A DNA stretch of 64,000 nt, from positions 19,498 to 83,497 of the forward strand of contig DCWN01000023.1 in assembly GCA_002328835.1 (NCBI GenBank), in the 5' to 3' direction. The notes beneath the pieces are model-generated. The model was not told where the DNA came from. It made no database searches and worked only from the letters and a program-made list of their open reading frames with translations. Position numbers and translations under genes: made by a program. Shown here piece by piece: positions 54,301-62,585 of this stretch (positions are counted from its first letter, which is position 1; every line of letters starts with the position of its first letter). The DNA is from Acidobacteria bacterium UBA2161. Its GTDB lineage: Bacteria; Acidobacteriota; Vicinamibacteria; Vicinamibacterales; UBA823.

Positions 54301-54710
54301 AGTGGTTGACGTTCGGCAAGTCGGAGTTGGCGACGGTCATCCACGAAGCAGTCGAGGCGGTCGAGACGATCACCGAGAGCGATCTCTGGAGGGACGCGCT
54401 GGCGGCCGAGACCCGACACGTCGAGGTCCCGTTCGCCGTTCTGGAGGACGCAGCCGAGGGCGATTCGACTGACGGCCTGCCCACCGTGTGCCACGGCGTC
54501 ATCGACCTCGTCTACCGCACCGCGGACGGCTGGGCGATTGTCGATCACAAGACCGACCAGCTCTGCGAGGGCGGCACCGAGGCACTCGCCGACCGCTATC
54601 GTGGGCAACTCGAACGCTACGTCGATGCCTGGCGGGCCGTGACGGGTGACGTTCGGGTGACGACCGGGCTCCACGTCGTGCGAGCCGGCGAAATCCGTTG
54701 GACGTCCTGA
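51360..54710 (+). CDS. addA: AddA-like UvrD helicase-nuclease
   Basis: A 1116-residue superfamily 1 helicase fused to a PD-(D/E)XK nuclease. Walker A is VEAGAGSGKTEN (Lys30), motif Ia AAVTFTRKAAAELRGRF, Walker B and Q-rich motif II WLFVDEFQDTDPIQ (about 358), motif III VVGDPKQSIFRFRRADI, motif V VVRVMNLHKAKGLEAPVVFL and motif VI RLRYVAATRAMDLLVV. The nuclease has HGVIDLVYRTADGWAIVDHKTDQL near 1060, with His in place of the usual Tyr of VDYKTD but the catalytic Asp and Lys kept. It forms the break-repair complex with the coupled upstream AddB. It ends 49 bp from the convergent NUDIX gene. Confidence 0.92.
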   Translation: MTLPDQAARELIASRLDLNLLVEAGAGSGKTENLAQRMAAGITEGVYEIEAMAAVTFTRKAAAELRGRFQQTLEARLVDEPVPEKAARIRAALALLERLFAGTIHAFCARLLRERPVEAGIAPGFTELDEIADLEQQQQSWREYLSRERARGSGTLRALEAAGVQPKDLDDEFARVCLFEEVEFPSGDATPPDPDPAWRALEAMWADLGPRVPEELPADTRCDVQKRAKDFRWRLRAARSRRPADLTALLTIWDHTPRVTMKWWEGLTPNTRVLRDELQELLGRFRDDIVTPYLTEWRRYVYDLAIELLVDARDYARDLRFSRLALNYGDLLQRAAKLLREQPDVRRALQGKYRWLFVDEFQDTDPIQAEVLLLLAAHETEKRKPARRVDWTRVRPRPGALFVVGDPKQSIFRFRRADIEIYDQVRRIIEASGGQTVPLEASFRAVPALCAWANEVFATVFPDAPTPPQPAFHRLEPVRADAPAAGVRVLRHEASVDRSELAGEDAARIADYVRSEIAAGRRRPGDFLILTRIKRNLAVYAAALERLDLPVEVSGAGAFGDSEHVRELAALLRSLADPDDGVALVGVLRGPFFGISDEQLFRYRQAGGSFTLTRPVIGDPVESSPEAIPPPPPPARAHRQSDAGQPNLFEVPDEPSRPAAESALVELQAMYRWTRQLPAAAATERILERTGFLALAATGTPGGADAGDLIHAVDRVRQVAEDGGTLAEAAAALTREIEGSDVESLPLEPGRSDVVRVMNLHKAKGLEAPVVFLADPGTSGGSRGVGLRIERDGDRAVGFLRFVRRRNFAETVLGEPDGWADRAAAERQFLDCEEDRLRYVAATRAMDLLVVSCWERATAKKPGPWTAFDAALAGAEALEVGETTVPVAVAPSSAAGDLAATAEAAASERQARLRRAATPAWAVESVTGGERHEITVREDDPARLLRGPATGMEWGELVHRLLEDALRRGEVDTARLTRLAKWLTFGKSELATVIHEAVEAVETITESDLWRDALAAETRHVEVPFAVLEDAAEGDSTDGLPTVCHGVIDLVYRTADGWAIVDHKTDQLCEGGTEALADRYRGQLERYVDAWRAVTGDVRVTTGLHVVRAGEIRWTS

Positions 54711-54759
54711 CCTCTCGATGTCAGGGGCCCACCCCCGTCTTGGCGACGCTGCACGAGGG

Positions 54760-55167
54760 TCAGGCGTCGGAGCCGGACCGGATCCCCAGGATTCGGTCGG
54801 CGTCGGTGAGGATGGCCCGAGCGCTGTCATGGCTCAATCGCTGGCGCGCAGCCGGCAGGGCGAGCCAGACGAGTTCTCGCTGCTCGTCAGAACCCACGGA
54901 CGCTTCGAATCTCGCCGTGAAGTAGGCGACGACCGCCTGCTTCGTTGGGATCTCGGTGACACCGATCGGGTGCACGATCTCGACTGCGGCTCCGGCCTCC
55001 TCGAGCACCTCGCGACGGGCCGTCTCCTCGAGCGTCTCCCCACGCTCGATGTGTCCCTTCGGCAAGACCCAGTCCGTCCCCGCGCTCGACCTCACGAGGA
55101 GGAACCGGCGCTCCCCGCCATCCTCTCGAAAGACCACCGCACCCGCGTGGGTCGGTACGTTCGACAT
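54760..55167 (-). CDS. NUDIX hydrolase (diadenosine polyphosphatase-like)
   Basis: A 135-residue NUDIX protein. The full Nudix box GHIERGETLEETARREVLEEAGA (residues about 38-60) keeps the G-x5-E-x7-RE-x2-EE-x-G pattern. The N-terminus THAGAVVFREDGGERRFLLVRSS and WVLPKGHIERGE match bis(5'-nucleosyl)-tetraphosphatase-type members. It would hydrolyse nucleoside diphosphate derivatives linked to another moiety. It is 9 bp downstream of the alkaline phosphatase gene on the same strand, so the two are probably cotranscribed. Stop is TGA. Confidence 0.9.
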   Translation of the reverse strand: MSNVPTHAGAVVFREDGGERRFLLVRSSAGTDWVLPKGHIERGETLEETARREVLEEAGAAVEIVHPIGVTEIPTKQAVVAYFTARFEASVGSDEQRELVWLALPAARQRLSHDSARAILTDADRILGIRSGSDA

Positions 55168-55176
55168 CGGCGTGGG

Positions 55177-56805
55177 TTACGGGTCGACCAGCGCTTCGGT
55201 GAGGACTCGGCCGTCGGTGCGGGCCAGCGTGATGCCGGCGATCTCCGCCAGCGTCGGCGCGATGTCGGCCGGCGTCACCTCGGCGAGGTATCGACCCGGC
55301 GCGATGCCGGCACCCAGGAACAGGATCGGCACGCGGGTGTCGTAGTCGTAGCTCGTGCCATGGCCCGCCGCGTTGGTCGACGTCGTCCAGTACGGGCGGA
55401 GGACGACCAGGAGGTCGCCGCTGCGGCCCGGATAGTAGCTGCGGGCCAGCGCGCGCTCGACCGGATCGCCGACGTCGCGCCGTTCGCGGATCGTATCGCC
55501 GCGATAGACGTCGGCCACGCCCTCGACCGAACGGATGGTCTCGACGACCTGCGCGAGCGCGGCGGGACTGGCCAGGAGCCGATCGTAGACGCCCGGGGTG
55601 AAGTAGAGATCCTGCTCTTCGAACACGGCCACCGTGTCCGGGGTGCCGAGCGCCGCGAGCACCCCGGCGTTGGCCGCCTCTACGATCCGACTGGCCGGGA
55701 TCCGGCCGGCGTCACCAAGGCGGGCGCGCCGTTGCTCCGGAATCGGCATGACGCCGTGGTCCGCTGAGAGCGCAACGACGTACTGATCCGGTCCGACCGC
55801 CGCATCGAAGTGGTCGAGCAAGGTGCCGACCGTGCGATCGAGCCGGATCAGGATGTCCTGCACTTCGTGGCTGCGCGGACCGTAGTCATGGCCGGTCCAG
55901 TCGAGGGCTGGGAAGCCTATCGCGAGATAGTCGGTGGACTCGCGTTGACCGAGTTCGAGCGCGTCGACGGCGGCCGCCGCGAGACGGCCGAGGTAGTCGT
56001 TCGACCACGGACTGTTCTCCCACTGTTCTGCGAAGACCTCGTCTGGAGTGTTGTTTCGACCGACCAGCGGATACGGGAACGAATCCGTCCAACCCTCCCG
56101 AGGATTACTGGCCTCGGTGACGCCGTCGAAGAGATACGTCTCTTCTGGAAGTGCCCGCGTCCAGATCGTTCCAAGGGCCTGCTCGACCGGGTTCGCATCC
56201 AGAAACTGCTCGATGAATCGAATCCTGCGGTCGGTGTATGCGGTCGAGGTCACCCAGGTGAAATCCTCTCGCCACAGGGCAGCGTCAGACCGCTGCCCGG
56301 CGAGCGACACCCCAACTCGCGGCTTGATCGCCAAGCTCACCGTACGCGTGCCCGGCAGCTGCATCTTCAACTCGTCGGCGAGCGTCGGTACGAGCAGGTT
56401 TCCCGGGCCGTGGGCCCCGTCGACGGGCGCACCGTAGCTCAGTAGCGGCGCAGACGCGTCATCGGCGCAAGCCCGCAGCCGGCCTTCCGATCGGTCGTAC
56501 CAGTTGTTGCCGATGAGACCGTGGCTTTCGGGCAGGCTGCCGGTCGAGATCGTCGCGTGGCCGGCGCAGGTATTCGTCTGGAAGTATGGATACGCCGCCT
56601 GCCGGAACCAGGCGCCGTCATCGACCAGGCGCTTCAGCCCCGACGTCCACTGGTGCTGGAATCGGCCAATATAGTCGGCCCGCATCTGATCGACGACGAT
56701 CAAGACGACCAGCTTCGGGCGTTCGGTCTGGGCGGCCAGGGAGCCGGCGGTGAGCAACAACGCCAGGCCGGCGGCGACGGAGGTGGAACGCATGCCGCGC
56801 AGCAT
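55177..56805 (-). CDS. PafA-like alkaline phosphatase family protein, exported
   Basis: A 542-residue phosphomonoesterase of the alkaline phosphatase superfamily with a signal peptide (AAGLALLLTAGSLAAQ). First metal Asp in VLIVVDQMRADYIGRF; Thr nucleophile in QTNTCAGHATISTGSLPESHG; further ligands in DWTGHDYGPRSHE, LSADHGVMPIPEQRR and AGHGTSYDYDTRVPILF. These match the calcium-independent PafA type, where Thr replaces the Ser of PhoA. It should release phosphate outside the inner membrane. A second ATG at 56793 is an alternative start. Stop is TAA. The 42 bp to the ADOP gene end hold nothing visible. Confidence 0.9.
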   Translation of the reverse strand: MLRGMRSTSVAAGLALLLTAGSLAAQTERPKLVVLIVVDQMRADYIGRFQHQWTSGLKRLVDDGAWFRQAAYPYFQTNTCAGHATISTGSLPESHGLIGNNWYDRSEGRLRACADDASAPLLSYGAPVDGAHGPGNLLVPTLADELKMQLPGTRTVSLAIKPRVGVSLAGQRSDAALWREDFTWVTSTAYTDRRIRFIEQFLDANPVEQALGTIWTRALPEETYLFDGVTEASNPREGWTDSFPYPLVGRNNTPDEVFAEQWENSPWSNDYLGRLAAAAVDALELGQRESTDYLAIGFPALDWTGHDYGPRSHEVQDILIRLDRTVGTLLDHFDAAVGPDQYVVALSADHGVMPIPEQRRARLGDAGRIPASRIVEAANAGVLAALGTPDTVAVFEEQDLYFTPGVYDRLLASPAALAQVVETIRSVEGVADVYRGDTIRERRDVGDPVERALARSYYPGRSGDLLVVLRPYWTTSTNAAGHGTSYDYDTRVPILFLGAGIAPGRYLAEVTPADIAPTLAEIAGITLARTDGRVLTEALVDP

Positions 56806-56847
56806 CTGCGATCTGATAGAGCGCGGTCAAGCGGCAACGGCCGGCGA

Positions 56848-59544
56848 CTACTCGTCCCTGAGGGCCGTCGCCGGATCGATCCGGGTCGCGCGCCGTGAGG
56901 GGACGAGGCACGCCGTCAGGCCGACGATCGTCAACATTGCTGCCACCGCGGTGAAGACCATCGGATCGGTCGGCTCGACGGCGTAGAGCAGACTCGAGAT
57001 AAGCTGGGTGAGTCCCAGCGCGCCGGCCCCGCCGACCACGAGGCCGGTGCCCACGAGCGCGCCGCCCTGCTAGAGCATCTGCCGCACGATGCGGGCCGGT
57101 TCGGCACCCAGCGCCATCCGGATGCCGATCTCCTTGGTCCGCTGGCTGACCGCGAAGGCGAGGACACCGTAGATGCCGAGCGCCGAGAGCGCGAGCGCCA
57201 CGCCGGCGAAGAACAGCAGCAGCGTCACCGGCGTCCGGCGCTGTCCGAGCGAATCATCCAGGCGGGTCGCCATCACCTGCACGTCGTAGAGCGGCAGCTG
57301 CGGATCGAGGTCGAGAATCGTCGATCGTACCGTGTTGCCAAGCGGCGCAGCCGCGCCGTCGGCGCGGATGACCACGGTCATGTCGGCGATCCGCGATCTC
57401 CGGCTGCCAACCTCTTCCTGCGCCATCGCGCTGTAGACCGCGCCCCGGTCATCCTGCTCGGCGAGATCGTCCACCTTCACCGTCCCGACGAGGCCGACAA
57501 CCGTCTCCCAGGGGTTGCCGTCTCCGCCGCCGTGGTGCAGCCGCTTGCCGATCGGGTTCTCGCCAGGCCAGAACTTCTGAGCGAAGTCCTGATCGACGAT
57601 GGCGACGAGCGGCGCCTCGGCGTCGTCGCGGGCGTCGAACGGGCGGCCGTCGGTCAGCGGGATTCCCATCGCCGCGAAGTAGGCGCCGTCGATCCAGACG
57701 TTGTGCGGCAGCGGCAGCCCCTCGTCGGGTCCGAGCGCGTAGCCTTCCGGCACGACCACGCTCTTGTTGCCGTCGTCACTGAACGGGAGCAGCGTCGTGA
57801 GGCCGACGTCGGTCACGCCCGGCAACGCCTCGATCGCGTCGCGGGCCCGCCCGTTGAAAGCGTGCGCCGCGCCGGTGTCATAGCGGGTCAGCGGCAGGGA
57901 GAGTTGCGCGGTCAGCACCTGTGCCGGGCGAAATCCGGGATCGACGTCGAGCACGCGCGCGAAGCTCACGGCCAACAGGCCGGCGCCGATCAGCAGCACG
58001 AACGCCAGCGAGACCTGCGCGACGACCAGGACGCTGCGCGTCCTCGCAGATCCACCGGCCGACGCCGAGCGGCCGCCCTGGCGCAGCAGCCGTTCGAGAT
58101 CGCCACGCGAGAGGTGCCACGCCGGGATGGCGCCGAACACGAGGCCGGTGACTGTGGCCAGGACGGCGGTGAACGCCACGACGCTGCCGTCGATCGCCAC
58201 GTCGACGTTAGGTGGCAGTCCGCCCAGTTCGAGTTGGGCGAAGAACTCGACGCCGGCGGCGCCGACCGCGAGGCCGGCTCCGCCGCCGATGATCGCCAGG
58301 ACGAGACTCTCGGTCAGCAGCTGTCGCATCACGCGCCATCGTCCCGCGCCCATGGCGAACCGGATCGCCAGCTCCTGCGTCCGGCCGGTGGCCCGGGTCA
58401 ACAGCAGGTTGGCAATGTTGACGCAGCCGATGAGCAGGACAAGCAGGACGCTGGCCTGCAGGACGTAGAGCGTGGGACGAACACCCCGCACGAGCTGATC
58501 CCGGAGGCCGATGACGACCGTGCCGAATCTCATGCGCTCGACGAACGAACGGTATCCGGGAAACTGCTCTAGCACCCGCGCATTGAGCGCGTCGATCCGT
58601 TCTTGCGCCAGGGCGACGCTCACGCCCGGCTGCAACCGCCCGATCATCGTCGCGTAGTTGCCGTGACGTGCGTCGTCGGACCGTTCCTGATCGGAGAAGG
58701 CCCACGGACGCAGGATGGCGAGGTCGCGCGCCAGGACGGTGAATCCGGCCGGCATGACGCCGACGATGTCGTGATCGATCCCGTCGACCCTGATGGTCTG
58801 GCCGACGGCCGCCGGCGAGCCCGCGAACATCTCCTGCCAGAGCCCGCGACTCAGAATCGCGACACGGTCGTTGCCGGGCTCGGCGTCGGCCTCGGTGAAC
58901 GGCCGGCCGAGCGCGGGCTGGGTGCGGAGGACGTCGAACAACGTCGGCGTCGTCCGGGCGCCCAGGACCCGCTGTGGGGCGCCGTCGTCGCCGATCGTGT
59001 AGTTCTGGAAGTTGAACAGTGACAGCGACTCGAAGACGTCGGTCTCGGCGCGTCGGTCGAAATAGTCGGGCGGACTGTTCTCGCCGGAGGTGCCTGGCGC
59101 GACGGCCGGGTAGATGTTGAAGAGTGTGACCAGCCGATCGCCCTCCGGAAAGGGCAGGGGGCGGAGCAGCACACCGTGAATGACGCTGAAGATGGTGGTG
59201 TTCGCGCCGATGCAGAGCGCCAGGGTCAGCAGCGCCACCGCCGTGAAGCCGGGTGTGCGGCGCATCGTCCGGAGGGCGATGCGGACGTCTTGCCAGACCT
59301 GTTCGAGCAGGGCGCCGACTCTGACGTCCCGCGAGAGTTCCTTGACCTGGTCGACGCCGCCCAGTTCGAGCCGTGCCGCCCGGCCGGCCTCCGCTGGTGG
59401 GAGTCCGGCGGCAGTCTTCTCATCGATCAGCATGCCGAGATACCCCTCCACCTCGTCGTCGAGGTCTCGCTCGACGCGGTTGCGGCGAAAGAGATTCTTG
59501 AAGAGGCTCGACAGGCGGGTAGACCAGGACATCGGGTGCCTCAT
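56848..59544 (-). CDS. ADOP-type FtsX/MacB-like permease with an in-frame TAG
   Basis: Read through one TAG, this is an 898-residue Acidobacteria duplicated-permease protein. It has an N-terminal cytoplasmic domain ([25 protein letters not shown]), the first MacB periplasmic and FtsX block ([29 protein letters not shown] to [30 protein letters not shown]) and a second block ([14 protein letters not shown] to [29 protein letters not shown]). The TAG is codon 825 (57070-57072). After it [19 protein letters not shown] through [19 protein letters not shown] completes the last two helices in frame. Without readthrough the final helices are lost. Its ATG overlaps the PadR stop (TGATG). No dedicated ATPase gene is adjacent. 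Confidence 0.8.
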
Positions 59545-59882
59545 CAAGTGGCCCGGAGCGCCCGGCCCATGGCCAGCGCCACCCGCTGCCAGTGCTCGGA
59601 TTTCGTCCGCAGCTGCCGCCGGCCCGACGGCGTCAGCTCGTAGTACTTGGCGCGCCGGTTGTTCTCGGATTCGCCCCATTCGGCGGTGAGCCACCCGTCC
59701 TGCTCCAGCCGGTGCAGCGCTGGAAAGAGCGAGCCGGGTTTCACGTTGAAGGTGCCCCGGGAGATCTGTTCGATCCGCCGAGCGATCCCGAGCCCGTGGT
59801 TCGGGCCCAGTGCCAGCGCTTTCAGAATCAGCAGGTCGAGGGTGCCCTGCAGGAGGTCGATCGGTTCAGATCGTTCAGTCAT
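59544..59882 (-). CDS. PadR-family transcriptional regulator
   Basis: A 112-residue winged-helix repressor. The pattern [82 protein letters not shown] is the standard PadR domain with its C-terminal helix, followed by the ADOP gene in TGATG overlap, the usual pairing in this phylum. It probably represses itself and the permease from two matching inverted repeats directly upstream. I chose the ATG at 59882 because AGGA lies 7 bp upstream; a GTG at 59888 is too close to that site. The inducing ligand is unknown. Confidence 0.92.
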   Translation of the reverse strand: MTERSEPIDLLQGTLDLLILKALALGPNHGLGIARRIEQISRGTFNVKPGSLFPALHRLEQDGWLTAEWGESENNRRAKYYELTPSGRRQLRTKSEHWQRVALAMGRALRAT

Positions 59883-59889
59883 CGTCACG

Positions 59890-59910
59890 TCCTATCGAAT
59901 ATCTATAGGA
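59890..59910 (-). promoter_or_regulatory. Putative PadR operator, proximal copy
   Basis: 21-bp inverted repeat TCCTAT-N9-ATAGGA, ending 8 bp before the padR ATG and overlapping its ribosome site. A TATAGAT on the minus strand lies inside it (59901-59907). It is identical in its arms to the distal copy 30 bp away. Confidence 0.6.
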
Positions 59911-59919
59911 AAGCATCGT

Positions 59920-59940
59920 TCCTATAGATTGTCAATAGGA
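59920..59940 (-). promoter_or_regulatory. Putative PadR operator, distal copy
   Basis: Second TCCTAT-N9-ATAGGA, centre to centre 30 bp from the first, about three helix turns, so both face the same side of the DNA. A perfect -35-like TTGACA on the minus strand (59930-59935) falls inside it. The 22-bp spacing to TATAGAT is longer than usual. Confidence 0.6.
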
Positions 59941-59951
59941 GTGATCCAGCA

Positions 59952-62582
59952 TCAGCCTCCGCGCTTCATGCTTCCGGAGAGCAAGGCATTGAAGAGGATG
60001 CGGAACGAGCCGAATGGCTGCCCGCGCCACTGCGGCCTGAAGCCGAGCAGGACGACCCGTCCGTCTCCGTGCCGCACCTCGAGCGCCGCGGCGCGGTCGT
60101 GCAGGCGATCTTCACCGAGCAGGTAGCCCGAGAGCAGCGGCGACCCGGTCGAGGCGTAGTTCGCCAGCGTCTGACCCTCGAAGCCGTCCAGGGTCTCGAA
60201 CGCCGGGCTCCGGCCGAAGAACACGGCGCTTCGCCGCGGCACGCCGGCCATGATCGGATGCGAGGTGTCCGCCTCGATCTCGAGCAATGACCCGCCGGCG
60301 AAGAACTCGCCGCGTGACAGGCCCGACAGCACGTTTCTCACCGGGAGGCCCAGCGCTTCGATGGCGAAGCCACTCGCCCCGTTCAGGCAGACGAGCGTCC
60401 CGCCGTCGCGGACGAACCGAGCGAGCGCGCGAACACCCTCGAGGCCGATGCCGCCAGCGTAGCGCGGCGGCACGACACCCTCGGCGAATCCGTCGACGAT
60501 CGCGCTGCGGCCGGGATCGGTCAGGACGATGACGTCGTAGCGCGCGCCGAGATCGCTCGAACGCATCTCGACGTCACGGATGTTCGTGAAGTCGAATTCG
60601 AAGCGTTCGAACACCCAGCGCGTCCAGCCCTCGTCCATGCTCGGATTCCACGGGCGGTGCAGGCCGATCGTCGGCCGCGTCAACTCGACGCCCACCGCCG
60701 GTGCCGCGGTCGCCGCGACCCGCAGCTCACCGATTGACGCCCGCGCGTCCGGCCCGAGTCCAGAGATGACGAACGCGGCGCCGGCATCGTCCTGCCGTAG
60801 CTGGACTCGGCCGCCGGATTGCCACGCGCGATTGACCGCGCGGAACGCGTTGAGCTGGGCCGCGTCGACGGCGAAGGTGCCGTCGTCGGGAACGCTGCTC
60901 GCACGCGGCACGATGCCAGCGGCCACCGGGTTCGTGTCGAAGCCGACGCCGGGAACGCTGTCGAACGGCGCGGCGTCCTTGCCATGCTCGCCGTCACGCC
61001 AATCGACGACCGGGCCGTGGGCGAGCGCCATGGCCGATCGCACGGTATCGGTCAGCGGCGATCGCGCCTCGATCACGCGGGCGCCCATCTGCTGCGAGAG
61101 CGTCCAGCCCGCGGCATCGTACGGCTGCTCGAGCGGGCCATCGGGAAACTCGCGGAGATCCGGATAGGTCTGGACCTCGAGTACCTGACGCGCCAGTTCG
61201 GCGAACTCTTGATTCATCGGGATGACCCAGGTGCCGGCGTCGTAGGCCGTCCCTTCGACGGTGACGTCGGATTGCAGCTCGTGTACCCGGATGCCGTTGA
61301 ATGCGAGTCGGCGCAGCAATTCCACGGGGGCCATCGGATCGCGCTGATCCTGCGGCACGAAGTACGCGAACGGCGCTTCGGCCTCGTACTTGGCGATTGT
61401 GTCGCGCCCGGTCTGATAGCGGTTGTAGAGCAGGTCGTCCTTGTACTTCGCGGCGAAATCCAGCACCGAGAGCGACGCCGTCTCCATGTATTCGACCGCG
61501 TCGCGGAGCCGCCACCAGCCGCCGCGCCACGGACTTGGGTAGAGCGATTCCGATCGCAGATCACGCTGTCGCGCCGGGAAGTCCTGAACGGTGTAGAAGT
61601 GCGGTGTCGCGTAGCGGTACAGGGCGGTTTCCGTCCAGAACGACGCGCGGTTCTGCAGCATCGGCAGGTAGTCGACGTAGCCGGGATACCAGGCGTCGTA
61701 GCCGGTGCCCTTGTGGGTGGCGCCGATCTGGCCGCGTTCCTCCAGCCCTTGTGCCATGAGCATGCCGATCGTGTTGACCGTGCGCGACATCAGCGGATGC
61801 ACACGGCGGCCGATCGGCTCGGCGAACGGCGGCAGCCAGATGCGCGTGGGGAAGGGCGCGGTCTGATGCTGCGTGTAGACGATCTGCGGCTCCCACTCTT
61901 GCAGCGTCCTGGCAATGACGCGCGACTCGATCATGTTGAGCATGTAGGCATCACGATTGTTGTCGTGCCCGACATACTTCTGATAGAGCGCGGTGAGCGG
62001 CGCGATTTCGTAGGACGTGCCGACGTTCGACCGGTACCACTCGGCCACCATGTTCTGACCGTCGGGATTCAACGTCGGCCAGAGCATGAAGATCACGTTG
62101 TCGAGAATCGCCTGAATCTCGCGATCCGCGCTGCCCGTGAGCAGGTCGTAGGCCAGTTGCAGCGTGTGCTGCGCCGTAGCCACCTCGGTGGAGTGCACGC
62201 CACCGTCGATGTGGACGATTGCCTTGCCCTCACGCGCGAGCGCGCGGGCCTCGTCGTCGGTCAACCCCTGCGGGTGCGCGAGCCGGACGGCGATCTCTCG
62301 GTAGCGCTCGAGGTTGGCCAGGTTGTCCGCGGACGAGATGAACGCCACGTGGACCGGGTTGCCGAAGGACGTCTCGCCGACATGGACCAGCGTCAGTTCA
62401 TCGGTGGCCGCGTCGAGCCGCTCGAAGTAGGCGATCGCGTCGTCGTACGACGCCAGGTGAAAGTCGGCTCCCACGGTGTATCCCAGGACCGACTCCGGTG
62501 TCGGCACCTGGGCCGTTGCGGGCACCGCCCAGATCAACAGTACCGCCGCACAGCCCCAGGTCGATAGCGCTCGTCTCGTCAC
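59952..62582 (-). CDS. M14 family zinc carboxypeptidase with C-terminal amidotransferase-like domain, exported
   Basis: An 876-residue exported peptidase with signal peptide TRRALSTWGCAAVLLIWAVPATAQ. The M14 zinc motif is HIDGGVHSTEVATAQ (HxxE near residue 127), with MLWPTLNPDGQNMVAEWY and the later His and Glu expected downstream. Most of the middle is an alpha/beta extension. Near the C-terminus YDVIVLTDPGRSAIVDG, GVRALARFVRDGGTLVCLNGASGFAIEALGLPVRN and VVLLGFRPQWRGQPFGSFRILFNAL look like a class I glutamine amidotransferase-like fold without its catalytic Cys. The start is GTG, 3 bp after the M28 stop and behind GGAGTGAG. Large M14 proteins of this type recur in Acidobacteriota. Confidence 0.87.
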   Translation of the reverse strand: MTRRALSTWGCAAVLLIWAVPATAQVPTPESVLGYTVGADFHLASYDDAIAYFERLDAATDELTLVHVGETSFGNPVHVAFISSADNLANLERYREIAVRLAHPQGLTDDEARALAREGKAIVHIDGGVHSTEVATAQHTLQLAYDLLTGSADREIQAILDNVIFMLWPTLNPDGQNMVAEWYRSNVGTSYEIAPLTALYQKYVGHDNNRDAYMLNMIESRVIARTLQEWEPQIVYTQHQTAPFPTRIWLPPFAEPIGRRVHPLMSRTVNTIGMLMAQGLEERGQIGATHKGTGYDAWYPGYVDYLPMLQNRASFWTETALYRYATPHFYTVQDFPARQRDLRSESLYPSPWRGGWWRLRDAVEYMETASLSVLDFAAKYKDDLLYNRYQTGRDTIAKYEAEAPFAYFVPQDQRDPMAPVELLRRLAFNGIRVHELQSDVTVEGTAYDAGTWVIPMNQEFAELARQVLEVQTYPDLREFPDGPLEQPYDAAGWTLSQQMGARVIEARSPLTDTVRSAMALAHGPVVDWRDGEHGKDAAPFDSVPGVGFDTNPVAAGIVPRASSVPDDGTFAVDAAQLNAFRAVNRAWQSGGRVQLRQDDAGAAFVISGLGPDARASIGELRVAATAAPAVGVELTRPTIGLHRPWNPSMDEGWTRWVFERFEFDFTNIRDVEMRSSDLGARYDVIVLTDPGRSAIVDGFAEGVVPPRYAGGIGLEGVRALARFVRDGGTLVCLNGASGFAIEALGLPVRNVLSGLSRGEFFAGGSLLEIEADTSHPIMAGVPRRSAVFFGRSPAFETLDGFEGQTLANYASTGSPLLSGYLLGEDRLHDRAAALEVRHGDGRVVLLGFRPQWRGQPFGSFRILFNALLSGSMKRGG

Positions 62583-62585
62583 AAC

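Noticed and set aside
48217..54710. AddAB-like pair plus NUDIX as an antiphage defence island
   Set aside because: Architecture fits housekeeping break repair, no other defence genes adjoin, and the NUDIX gene is convergent and belongs with the phosphatase.
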